DNA of 14,171 bases from Actinomycetota bacterium (GTDB lineage Bacteria; Actinomycetota; Humimicrobiia; Humimicrobiales; Humimicrobiaceae): NCBI GenBank assembly GCA_003563375.1, contig PWSB01000120.1, positions 1 through 14,171 on the forward strand, read 5' to 3'. A program made the position numbers and the translations under genes. The notes beneath the pieces are model-generated. The model saw nothing but the letters and a program-made list of their open reading frames with translations, was not told where the DNA came from and did not search any database. This document shows, in pieces, positions 8,491 to 14,171 of this stretch. Numbering within the stretch: the first letter of the stretch is position 1; each line of letters opens with the position of its first letter.

Positions 8491-9367
8491 TGTAATTGTC
8501 CAGGACCTGCAGCTTTATGGCTACCATGGCGTAAATTTAGAAGAGAAGAAAAACGGCCAGCCTTTTCTGTTTGACATAAAAATAGAAATAGGGGATAAGG
8601 ATTTTCTAAACGATGACAATATCGGGGCCACGCTAAACTATTCGGAAGTAGTGGATACCGTAAAAGAAGTAAACTCAAGCAAAAAATTTGATCTTGTAGA
8701 GACCCTGGCACAGGCAATAGCATCAAGCATCTTTGCCAGGTTCACACTTGCAGAGAAAGTTCGGGTATCCATTAAAAAGACCAAGCCCCCAATAAAAGAA
8801 AAGCTCTCGGGCGTAGGTGTAGCCTGCATTTTAGAAAGACGTTTTTTTGAGCCTTCTTCCTGCTTTCTCTCACTGGGGTCAAATGTGGGGGATAGGATGA
8901 GCAACCTGCAAAATGCAGTAAAATCGATTGCCGCCAATAGAGGCGTAAGCCTGGAAAAGATGTCATCAGTCTACAGCAGCGAGCCCATGCATGTAAAAGA
9001 GCAGGAAGATTTTTTAAATATGGTTATTTTACTGGGCGTGTCTAAATATATAAATCCGTTTGAATTTCTGGGTTTTTTAAAAAGCATAGAGCACAAGCTT
9101 GGCCGCACCGGTTATAAGAAAAGGTATGGGCCCAGGCCCATAGACATAGATATAATCTACTGGGAAGGCATACAGATAAAATCTCATTTTCTAACCCTGC
9201 CCCATCCCAGGTTCACCAAAAGAAATTTTGTTTTAAAGCCTTTAAGCGAGATCAAACCTGATTTTACCGTCAAAGGGAAAAATATAAATGATTATATAAG
9301 GGAAAAGGAATTCAGCGAAAAGGTCGAAAAACTTGATAAAGGATTACAAATATTTGATATATATTGA
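8477..9367 (+). CDS. folBK: Dihydroneopterin aldolase-HPPK fusion (FolB-FolK)
   Basis: This bifunctional folate enzyme joins two domains. Residues 3-120 are dihydroneopterin aldolase: LYGYHGVNLEEKKNGQPF contains the conserved Glu, LNYSEV the Tyr, and KKTKPP the catalytic Lys. Residues 127-265 are 6-hydroxymethyl-dihydropterin pyrophosphokinase: LSLGSNVGDR (131-140), SSVYSSEPM, and GPRPIDIDIIYW (218-229), in which Asp223 and Asp225 should bind magnesium, then LPHPRFTKRNFVLKPL. The linker is only a few residues, and there is no stop or frameshift at the junction. Three ATG codons in a row (8477, 8480, 8483) follow AAGGG at 8469-8473, so the exact start is uncertain by two residues. The gene overlaps folP by 14 nt. 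The dihydroneopterin triphosphate phosphatase step has no gene here. Confidence 0.96.
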   Translation: MMMYSVIVQDLQLYGYHGVNLEEKKNGQPFLFDIKIEIGDKDFLNDDNIGATLNYSEVVDTVKEVNSSKKFDLVETLAQAIASSIFARFTLAEKVRVSIKKTKPPIKEKLSGVGVACILERRFFEPSSCFLSLGSNVGDRMSNLQNAVKSIAANRGVSLEKMSSVYSSEPMHVKEQEDFLNMVILLGVSKYINPFEFLGFLKSIEHKLGRTGYKKRYGPRPIDIDIIYWEGIQIKSHFLTLPHPRFTKRNFVLKPLSEIKPDFTVKGKNINDYIREKEFSEKVEKLDKGLQIFDIY

Positions 9368-9372
9368 TCTCT

Positions 9373-10560
9373 ATGTTAAGCGTTAAAGAAGCACAGAATA
9401 AGGTATTGGATTTTGATTATAAGCCTGAAAAAGGCAGGTTGGATATCAGCAAGGCTTTGGGGTTTGTTTTTTCAGATAATATTTTCTCTCCCGCTGATAT
9501 GCCGGCTGAAGATATCGCTGCTTTGGATGGGTATGCATTGAGGGCGGTGGATATAAAAGGTGCTGACAGGAATTATCCTATAAGGCTTAAGGTATACAGG
9601 AAGGAAACCAGTGATGTTTTAGAACCTTTTATCGAACCTGGGTTTTGTACCCCTATTTTTGAAGGGGCGCCTATACCTAGAGGCTGTGACTGCGTGGTGC
9701 CCGGGGAAGCCACTGAATCAGGAAAAAAGGATATACTTATATACGATGAATACGAAAGCAACCAAAACATTGTGCAGAGAGGCGAAGATGTCAAAAAGGG
9801 GAAGATGATATTCCCGTCCGGCAGGAGAATTTATCCCAAGGATATAGGTATCCTGGGGCAGATGGGCATATATGACATAGAGGTCTACCTCCCTCCAAGG
9901 GTGGCAATAGTAACCGTATATCCTAAATCAACTCCAAGGCCCGCTAAACCGGATAGCAGGGGCCTTATGCTTTCCGGCCTGTTAACTGCGACCGGAGCCG
10001 GATGCCGCAGTTATAGTGTCAGATATGAGGATGGCAAAGCGGTCAAAGCTAAGATAGCGAAAATAAAGGAAGGGTGTGACTTTCTGGCCATTACCGGGAG
10101 TAAATTTATCGGAGAATACGCTTTTTTAAACGATGTGATGCTAGAGATGGACCTGGAGCTTGGTTTCTGGAAGGTAAATCAGGATCCCGGGAGGAATCTG
10201 GCATTTTTAACCGGAAACAATAAAGCTGTGTTCTGCATTGGAGGAAACCTCACTATGCTGCTGATATGTTTTGAAGTATATTTGAGGCCTCTCCTTCTTA
10301 AGATGATGCAAAGAAAGGATCTTTTCAGCAATAAGGTCAATGCCCGGGCAGTAGAACACATAAGAAATAAGCGGGGCAAGACAAGCCTTGTCACTGTATG
10401 CTTGGAAAAGAAGCAAGGGGTATATTATTTCAAGCCCTTGGCTTGCGGGATGCTGAGCTCTATAAAATCAGCCGATGGGATAGCTTTTATATCTGAAGAC
10501 ACTATAGGGCTCCATCCTGGAGAGGTTGCTGAAGTGTTGAAGTTTGATAAAAATATGTAA
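9373..10560 (+). CDS. MoeA-like protein with degenerate active site
   Basis: This is a homologue of MoeA (molybdopterin molybdenumtransferase), 395 residues, with the domain order of that family. The N-terminal MLSVKEA, ALDGYALR (conserved Asp at 52), APIPRGCDCVV, NIVQRGED and the C-terminal HPGEVAEVL match MoeA well. The catalytic signatures do not. STGDE is replaced by VYPKST (182-187), MTGAP by FEGAP, SGGVSVG by TGSKFIG (241-247), KPGKP by DPGRN (271-275) and GLPGNPVS by CIGGNLTM (288-295). The frame is intact, so it looks maintained rather than decaying. No other molybdenum cofactor gene is nearby; it sits between folB-folK and coaX. ATG 9373 gives the usual N-terminus, but TTG 9364 overlaps the upstream stop as TTGA and is possible. 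Canonical MoeA activity is doubtful. Confidence 0.85.
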   Translation: MLSVKEAQNKVLDFDYKPEKGRLDISKALGFVFSDNIFSPADMPAEDIAALDGYALRAVDIKGADRNYPIRLKVYRKETSDVLEPFIEPGFCTPIFEGAPIPRGCDCVVPGEATESGKKDILIYDEYESNQNIVQRGEDVKKGKMIFPSGRRIYPKDIGILGQMGIYDIEVYLPPRVAIVTVYPKSTPRPAKPDSRGLMLSGLLTATGAGCRSYSVRYEDGKAVKAKIAKIKEGCDFLAITGSKFIGEYAFLNDVMLEMDLELGFWKVNQDPGRNLAFLTGNNKAVFCIGGNLTMLLICFEVYLRPLLLKMMQRKDLFSNKVNARAVEHIRNKRGKTSLVTVCLEKKQGVYYFKPLACGMLSSIKSADGIAFISEDTIGLHPGEVAEVLKFDKNM

Positions 10561-10572
10561 ACTTATTATACG

Positions 10573-10578
10573 AAAGGA
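10573..10578 (+). promoter_or_regulatory. Ribosome binding site fixing the coaX TTG start
   Basis: AAAGGA lies 6 nt before the TTG at 10585. An in-frame stop (TAA, 10558-10560) lies just upstream with no ATG between, and the family motif DVGNT begins five residues after, so TTG is the only reasonable start. Confidence 0.8.
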
Positions 10579-10584
10579 CCGGCA

Positions 10585-11367
10585 TTGCTTCTAGCTATAG
10601 ATGTTGGAAATACACAGACAGTCATAGGCTTGTTTGATAAGGACAAGCTCTTAAATTCCTGGAGGATGGTTACGCCCAAACACCAGACTTCAGATGAAAT
10701 AGGTTCCTCTATTTTAAATTTTATGAAAAACAGCGGATATGACCCTGGTGGTGTAGCCAATATAGCTGTGTCATGTGTTGTCCCGGCCTTGGTCGATGAA
10801 TTACATAAGATGGGGCACAGGTATTTTGGATCCGATATTTTTATGGTCGACAGCACTATAAATACCAGGCTTAAGCTGGATTATGAGTATCCCAGGGAAA
10901 TAGGGGCAGACAGGATAGCAAATTCAACAGCTGCGGTTTCAATATATGGATTCCCTGCAATAATTGTGGATTTTGGTACAGCCACAACATTTGATGTTAT
11001 TTCTTCTACAGGCATTTATGTAGGCGGGGCCATAGCCCCAGGCATTGAGATATCTTCTGATGCATTGTTCAGTTATGCTGCAAAGCTTTCCAAGGTCGAC
11101 TTAAGCTGGCCGGAAAAGGCCATAGGTAAAAATACTTATGACGGTATAAGGTCGGGAATACTCTATGGATTCCTCGGCCAGGTAGATTATCTGCTGGAAA
11201 AGATCATAGAAGAGCAAAAACAGGAAGATAAGGGGTTTATCTGCCCCAAGGTCATTGCCACAGGAGGGCTTGCTTCTCTTATGAAAGGCAGAAGCAGCTA
11301 TATACAAATAATAGATACTGAGCTCATCCTCAAAGGCTTAAAAATCTTGATTAGCTACAACCTGTAA
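10585..11367 (+). CDS. coaX: Type III pantothenate kinase
   Basis: CoaX phosphorylates pantothenate in the first step of coenzyme A synthesis and belongs to the ASKHA acetate kinase/sugar kinase fold. The 260 residues are the normal length. Phosphate-1 motif AIDVGNTQTVIGLF spans 4-17 with Asp6. Other family marks are SCVVPAL (63-69), the GADR motif (107-110), IVDFGTATTFDVI (127-139) with Asp129, GGAIAPGI (147-154) and ATGGLASLM (225-233). Type III enzymes usually need a monovalent cation and resist CoA feedback. The gene follows the MoeA-like gene by 24 nt. In Bacillus coaX sits directly after ftsH in the related cluster, so its place here is a rearranged version of that linkage. Confidence 0.97.
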   Translation: MLLAIDVGNTQTVIGLFDKDKLLNSWRMVTPKHQTSDEIGSSILNFMKNSGYDPGGVANIAVSCVVPALVDELHKMGHRYFGSDIFMVDSTINTRLKLDYEYPREIGADRIANSTAAVSIYGFPAIIVDFGTATTFDVISSTGIYVGGAIAPGIEISSDALFSYAAKLSKVDLSWPEKAIGKNTYDGIRSGILYGFLGQVDYLLEKIIEEQKQEDKGFICPKVIATGGLASLMKGRSSYIQIIDTELILKGLKILISYNL

Positions 11368-11424
11368 TATTTAAAAAATGTTTTTGAGCCACTATGAACT
11401 AAACAGCCGGAATAGATTTAATAT

Positions 11425-12546
11425 ATGGATCTAGAGACCCTGACATGTGAAATAAAAGGTTTAGTCTACAGCTACCTTAACCAAGTAAAGGCAGCCGAAG
11501 ATGGCCGGATAGGGAGTTGGCTGGATGGATTTGGAGAAAAAGACTTCGGAAGTTTTCCGCTGTCTTCTTATATGTACAAAATCGGCAACATGCGGATAAA
11601 AAATCCAGTGGTTTCTGCACCCCTGGCGGGAATAAGTGATAATACTTTCAGGATATTTGCTAAATTTTTTGGCTGCGGCCTTACCTACAGCGAGATGATA
11701 ACCAGTTTTGGCCTTTTTTATAACCATAAAAAAAGTATGTCTATGGCTCAGATTACAGAATTGGAGAGGCCCTGCGCAGTGCAGATATTCGGGTCCGAGT
11801 CTGATGTCATGGCTGAGGCTGCGGCAAGGACCGAAGGCATAGCCGATATGATAGATATAAATATGGGCTGCCCTGTCCCTAAAGTACTTAAAAGCGGCAG
11901 CGGCGGCTGCCTGTTAAAAGATATAGGAAAGGCTGAACGCATTATAAAGGCTGTAGTTTCAAATGTAGGGCTGCCGGTCACTGCAAAGATCAGATTAGGC
12001 TGGGACTGGCAGAGCATAAATGCACTTGATATGGCATATGCTGCTGAAGCAGCAGGGGCCAAGGCCATTGCCATACACGGCAGGACAGTTAGGCAGGGTT
12101 TTTCAGGTACAGCGGATTATTCTTACATTAAAAAGGTAAAAGAGAGAGTGAGCATCCCTGTGATTGCCAGCGGAGATATAAAGTCTCCACATACGGCAAG
12201 GGATGTATTAAAATATACAGGCTGTGATGCTATTATGGTAGGAAGGGCCGCCAAAGGGAGCATGTGGCTTTTTTTGGATATTATACTCGGATTTTTAGGC
12301 TCATATAAAGGAAGTGCTCCGGATTTGCAATGGCGCAAAAAATTTGCCCTTGCTTATTTTAATACTATGATCTATTTCAAGGGCGAGGAAAAAGCTAGCA
12401 GGGAGTTTAGGAAATACCTCAGCTGGATATTTAAGGGGCAAAGGGGAATAAGCAGGGTCAAAAAAAATTTCTTTACCATAAGAAGTTTTGAAGATGCAGC
12501 TGTTATATTAGATGACATAAAACGGGATGTAGCGCAGCCTGGTTAG
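11425..12546 (+). CDS. dusB: tRNA-dihydrouridine synthase (DusB type)
   Basis: This FMN enzyme reduces uridines in the D-loop of tRNAs. The TIM-barrel signatures are SAPLAGISD (64-72), QIFGSE, NMGCPVPKV (146-154, catalytic Cys149), VTAKIRLGW, AIHGRT (216-221), VIASGDI and MVGRAA (271-276). A helical domain follows to the end. The first 49 residues precede the usual DusB start MYKIGNMRIKNPV (ATG at 11572). The extension has normal coding character and no better ribosome site favours the shorter form, so the start is unsettled. From the usual start the length is about 324, standard for DusB. Its last seven codons and TAG stop lie inside the tRNA-Pro gene (24-nt overlap). Co-location with folB/folK and coaX is seen in related clusters. 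Confidence 0.94.
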   Translation: MDLETLTCEIKGLVYSYLNQVKAAEDGRIGSWLDGFGEKDFGSFPLSSYMYKIGNMRIKNPVVSAPLAGISDNTFRIFAKFFGCGLTYSEMITSFGLFYNHKKSMSMAQITELERPCAVQIFGSESDVMAEAAARTEGIADMIDINMGCPVPKVLKSGSGGCLLKDIGKAERIIKAVVSNVGLPVTAKIRLGWDWQSINALDMAYAAEAAGAKAIAIHGRTVRQGFSGTADYSYIKKVKERVSIPVIASGDIKSPHTARDVLKYTGCDAIMVGRAAKGSMWLFLDIILGFLGSYKGSAPDLQWRKKFALAYFNTMIYFKGEEKASREFRKYLSWIFKGQRGISRVKKNFFTIRSFEDAAVILDDIKRDVAQPG

Positions 12547-12600
12547 CGCGCAGCGTTCGGGACGCTGAGGCCGGGGGTTCAAATCCCCCCATCCCGACCA
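12523..12600 (+). tRNA. tRNA-Pro (anticodon CGG), CCA encoded
   Basis: This is a full cloverleaf of 78 nt. The acceptor stem CGGGATG pairs with CATCCCG, and the D-stem is GCGC/GCGC. Anticodon stem CAGCG/CGCTG encloses loop TTCGGGA, giving anticodon CGG after U33 with G at 37. The T-stem is GGGGG/CCCCC with loop TTCAAAT. The 3' end is A plus encoded CCA. It decodes CCG. The 5' 24 nt are also the 3' end of dusB in the same orientation. I see no separate strong promoter just upstream, so it may be cut from the operon transcript. Confidence 0.97.
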
Positions 12601-12612
12601 TTTCCCACCTGC

Positions 12613-12641
12613 TTGATAAATTTGATAATTGTTATTACAAT
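12613..12641 (+). promoter_or_regulatory. Putative promoter for the GntR-type regulator
   Basis: TTGATA (12613-12618) and TACAAT (12636-12641) are spaced 17 nt apart; each differs from consensus at one position. Transcription would begin near 12648, inside the inverted repeat listed next, giving a leader of about 30 nt. Confidence 0.6.
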
Positions 12642-12650
12642 TGGTAATAA
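12632..12650 (+). promoter_or_regulatory. Inverted repeat, candidate autoregulatory operator
   Basis: The arms TTATTAC (12632-12638) and GTAATAA (12644-12650) are exact reverse complements around AATTG. The repeat covers the -10 box and start point of the putative promoter, the usual place for a repressor site. Binding by the GntR protein encoded just downstream is an inference. Confidence 0.5.
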
Positions 12651-12677
12651 TGTAATTATTTTTATAAGGGCGGTAAT

Positions 12678-13427
12678 ATGTTAGACGATTTTAAATTGAA
12701 CAGGGCTAGCAAGCTACCATATTACTATCAAGTATACAACTATTTAATAAACAAAATAAAAGATAAAAAATTACAAGAAGGCTATAAGCTTCCCAATGAG
12801 ATCCAGCTGTGTGATTTATTTAATGTAAGCAGGACAACCATCAGGGAATCCCTTAGGGATCTTGAAACCAATGGTTATATAAGGAGGGGAAGAGGCCAGG
12901 GTACTTTTATCGCCAAGACAACTTCTCCCTCTACTTCTATAAACAAGGTCTCCAGTATTGTTGATGAATTAAAAGAAAAGGGCATAGATACAGAAACTAA
13001 AATTCTTGAACAAAAAACAATCAACCCCGACCCTAAATTGCAGTCTATATTAGGGATAGATGAAAATACAGGGGTTTTGTTTATAAAAAGACTGATGATC
13101 GCAGAAAATGAACCCCTTTATATAACTAATGCATATTTCCCCAATGATATCATTACAGGAATTGAAAAAGAGCAGCTCGTAAACCTGTCATTTACGCGCC
13201 TGGTCGAGGATTATTTTGGGCTGGAAGTGGTGCACAAGAAGAAAGTCCTGGAGCCGGATATTCCTGATGAGTACATCTCCAATGTTCTGAAATTTGGCGA
13301 GGATGAAAAAAAGGTGATAAACCACCTTAAAACCTATTGGAAGGTAATTTTTAAGGGCTTGGAAAGATTGATCTATTTTGAAGAATACTTCAAAAGCTCA
13401 AAAAGCAAATTCATCTTTGAATCTTAA
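12678..13427 (+). CDS. GntR family regulator, HutC/UTRA subfamily
   Basis: This is a one-component transcription factor. Residues 12-80 form the GntR winged helix-turn-helix: YYYQVYNYLINKI, LPNEIQLCDLFNVSRTTIRE and the wing GRGQGTFI. Residues about 90-249 form a UTRA ligand-binding domain, with GVLFIKRLMIAENEPLYITN (132-151) and the C-terminal LIYFEEYFKSSKSKFIFE. Members of this subfamily respond to small molecules such as sugars, amino acids or their phosphates; the ligand here is unknown. The ATG follows AGGGCGG (12667-12673). The gene stands alone between tRNA-Pro and a decayed minus-strand gene, so its target operon is not evident. It probably represses itself. It is intact, of normal length (249 residues), with slightly more A/T-rich codons than its upstream neighbours. 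Confidence 0.94.
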   Translation: MLDDFKLNRASKLPYYYQVYNYLINKIKDKKLQEGYKLPNEIQLCDLFNVSRTTIRESLRDLETNGYIRRGRGQGTFIAKTTSPSTSINKVSSIVDELKEKGIDTETKILEQKTINPDPKLQSILGIDENTGVLFIKRLMIAENEPLYITNAYFPNDIITGIEKEQLVNLSFTRLVEDYFGLEVVHKKKVLEPDIPDEYISNVLKFGEDEKKVINHLKTYWKVIFKGLERLIYFEEYFKSSKSKFIFES

Positions 13428-13439
13428 CCTTTTTTGTCT

Positions 13440-13933
13440 AAAGACTTATTTACATTAGTTTGTATCTGCATTCTTATCTGCTCCTGCTATTATTTCCAAT
13501 CCCTCCATGTCTTCATTATGACGAGATGGTTTCAATGCCTACCGAAGAATCAGTCCATAGCGTCCATTATATTTGTGATCCTGGCTGCTGTCCTGCACCG
13601 GCCCCAAAGACAGCCCCTTGTGGCCAGGCTCTTTTTAAATACCGCACTGTCATTGCCATGGTCCATCATCCTTATCCTGTCACCCATCAGGATCTATAGC
13701 TACCACTCCCACTGATTTATCCTGGCCTCTAAACTATCTTATCAATAGATTGACTATTGAGGATTTTCCGGCCCCAGGCAGGCCGGTTATGCCGATGATA
13801 TAGGCATTGCAGGTAGAAGGATATAGCTGCTTTAGATACCCGTAGATCTCCGGATCCTCTTCTTCGGCCATTCTTATAACTCTGCTGCTGCAGATATCTG
13901 TTTATTTAAGACTCCTTTTACCAGAGCATCCAT
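13440..13933 (-). pseudogene. meaB: Decayed MeaB/ArgK-type G3E GTPase gene
   Basis: MeaB-type GTPases load and protect cobalamin in methylmalonyl-CoA mutase. Reading the minus strand from ATG 13933 gives MDALVKGVLNKQISAA, then a frameshift near 13883-13886. The next frame continues RVIRMAEEEDPEIYGYLKQL and the P-loop GITGLPGAGKSS (Walker A at 13761-13784). An in-frame TAG follows (13734-13736), yet homology goes on as DKSVGVVAIDP. About ten codons are then missing, with another frame change (13684-13689). After that come GDRIRMMDHGNDSAVF and RTAARITNIMDA. Beyond about 13560 only scraps such as VGIETISS remain, and the C-terminal third of the usual 310-330 residues is absent. The start lies 5 nt after the pta stop, so the two were once an operon. 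There is no intact product. This relic fills the interval up to the regulator gene. Confidence 0.85.
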
Positions 13934-13938
13934 TTTAC

Positions 13939-14171
13939 CTACAACTCCTTTGTCTGCATAAGGGTCATGGCAGTAAGTGAAATAATATCCTGATAGGGGC
14001 AACCCCTGGAGAGGTCATTGAAAGGCTTGGCTGTCCCCAGTATTAGAGATCCGCAAACGGTTGCTTTTGCCAGCCTCTGTATGGCCTTATAGCAGATATT
14101 AGCTGAATCCAGATTAGGGAATATAAGGGTATTTGCTCCGCCTTTGAGAGGGCTTGTAGGACATTTTTGCA
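13939..14171 (-). CDS. pta: Phosphate acetyltransferase, C-terminal end (partial)
   Basis: This is the last 76 codons of a minus-strand gene whose start lies beyond the right edge of the window; the stop is TAG at 13939-13941. The visible protein reads SPLKGGANTLIFPNLDSAN, CYKAIQRLAKA, ILGTAKPFNDLSRGC and YQDIISLTAMTLMQ. This is the characteristic C-terminus of phosphate acetyltransferase, the enzyme that interconverts acetyl-CoA and acetyl phosphate. The frame is clean throughout. The same domain forms the tail of some malic enzymes, and phosphate butyryltransferase is related, so the rest of the gene is needed for a firm name. It would work with an acetate kinase for fermentative ATP production. 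The gene is convergent with the GntR regulator, and the meaB relic follows it. Confidence 0.9.
   Translation of the reverse strand, partial: QKCPTSPLKGGANTLIFPNLDSANICYKAIQRLAKATVCGSLILGTAKPFNDLSRGCPYQDIISLTAMTLMQTKEL

Noticed and set aside
12580..12600. tRNA-Pro 3' end as an integration (att) site for a mobile element
   Set aside because: No second copy of the tRNA 3' end, no integrase and no transposon ends are visible downstream within the window; the synteny change after it is not enough.
13399..13440. Possible terminator after the GntR gene (short hairpin then T-run)
   Set aside because: The stem ATTCA/TGAAT is only 5 bp and A/T-rich, lies within the last codons, and the T-run is separated from it.
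13434..13715. Two overlapping plus-strand open frames (93 and 79 codons) after the GntR gene
   Set aside because: They lie antisense to the meaB relic, have no ribosome site or recognisable product, and are explained by that relic read backwards.
1..14171. CRISPR array, insertion sequence, toxin-antitoxin pair or defence island
   Set aside because: I saw no spaced direct repeats, transposase motifs or small paired genes; apart from the decayed 3' segment the window is housekeeping in nature.

Overview
This window is a piece of a moderately AT-rich bacterial chromosome that uses ATA (Ile), AGG/AGA (Arg) and TTG start codons freely. All intact genes lie on the plus strand up to about 13.4 kb. 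The last 0.7 kb carries minus-strand material. The gene order tilS-hpt-ftsH-folE-folP-folB/folK is familiar from Actinobacteria. The later coaX and dusB recall the Bacillus/Clostridia version of the same ancestral cluster (tilS-hprT-ftsH-coaX...folP-folB-folK-dusB). A deep-branching, probably anaerobic Gram-positive lineage fits, but I cannot name the taxon from sequence alone.

Layout. 1-1420: the 3' part of a PAS sensor histidine kinase, overlapped by a stand-alone receiver-domain response regulator. 1433-2526: a promoter and galT (hexose-1-phosphate uridylyltransferase). 2535-4560: tilS and hpt, tightly packed behind galT. 4547-6598: ftsH with its own promoter and a strong 13-bp hairpin terminator. 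6642-12600: a second unit with its own promoter, folE-folP-folB/folK fusion-MoeA-like gene-coaX-dusB-tRNA-Pro(CGG). 12613-13427: a GntR/HutC-type regulator with a sigma70-like promoter overlapped by an inverted repeat. 13440-14171, minus strand: the 3' end of an intact phosphate acetyltransferase gene (pta), followed by a badly decayed meaB/argK-type GTPase gene. The pta end and the meaB relic contain no long open reading frame and are easily missed.

How the genes work together. FolE, FolP and FolB-FolK supply most of the tetrahydropterin-to-dihydropteroate route. No gene for removing phosphates from dihydroneopterin triphosphate and no pab genes are seen here. CoaX starts coenzyme A synthesis, Hpt salvages purines, TilS makes the lysidine needed to read AUA codons (common here), and DusB reduces uridines in tRNA D-loops. 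FtsH is the membrane AAA+ protease.

Three things stand out. First, the last codons and the stop codon of dusB lie inside the tRNA-Pro gene, in the acceptor and D-arm sequence, the arm that Dus enzymes modify. Second, the MoeA-like protein between the folate genes and coaX keeps the MoeA fold signature and a clean reading frame but has lost nearly all molybdopterin/molybdate-site motifs. Third, the meaB relic shows frameshifts, an in-frame stop, an internal deletion and a missing C-terminal third beside an intact pta.
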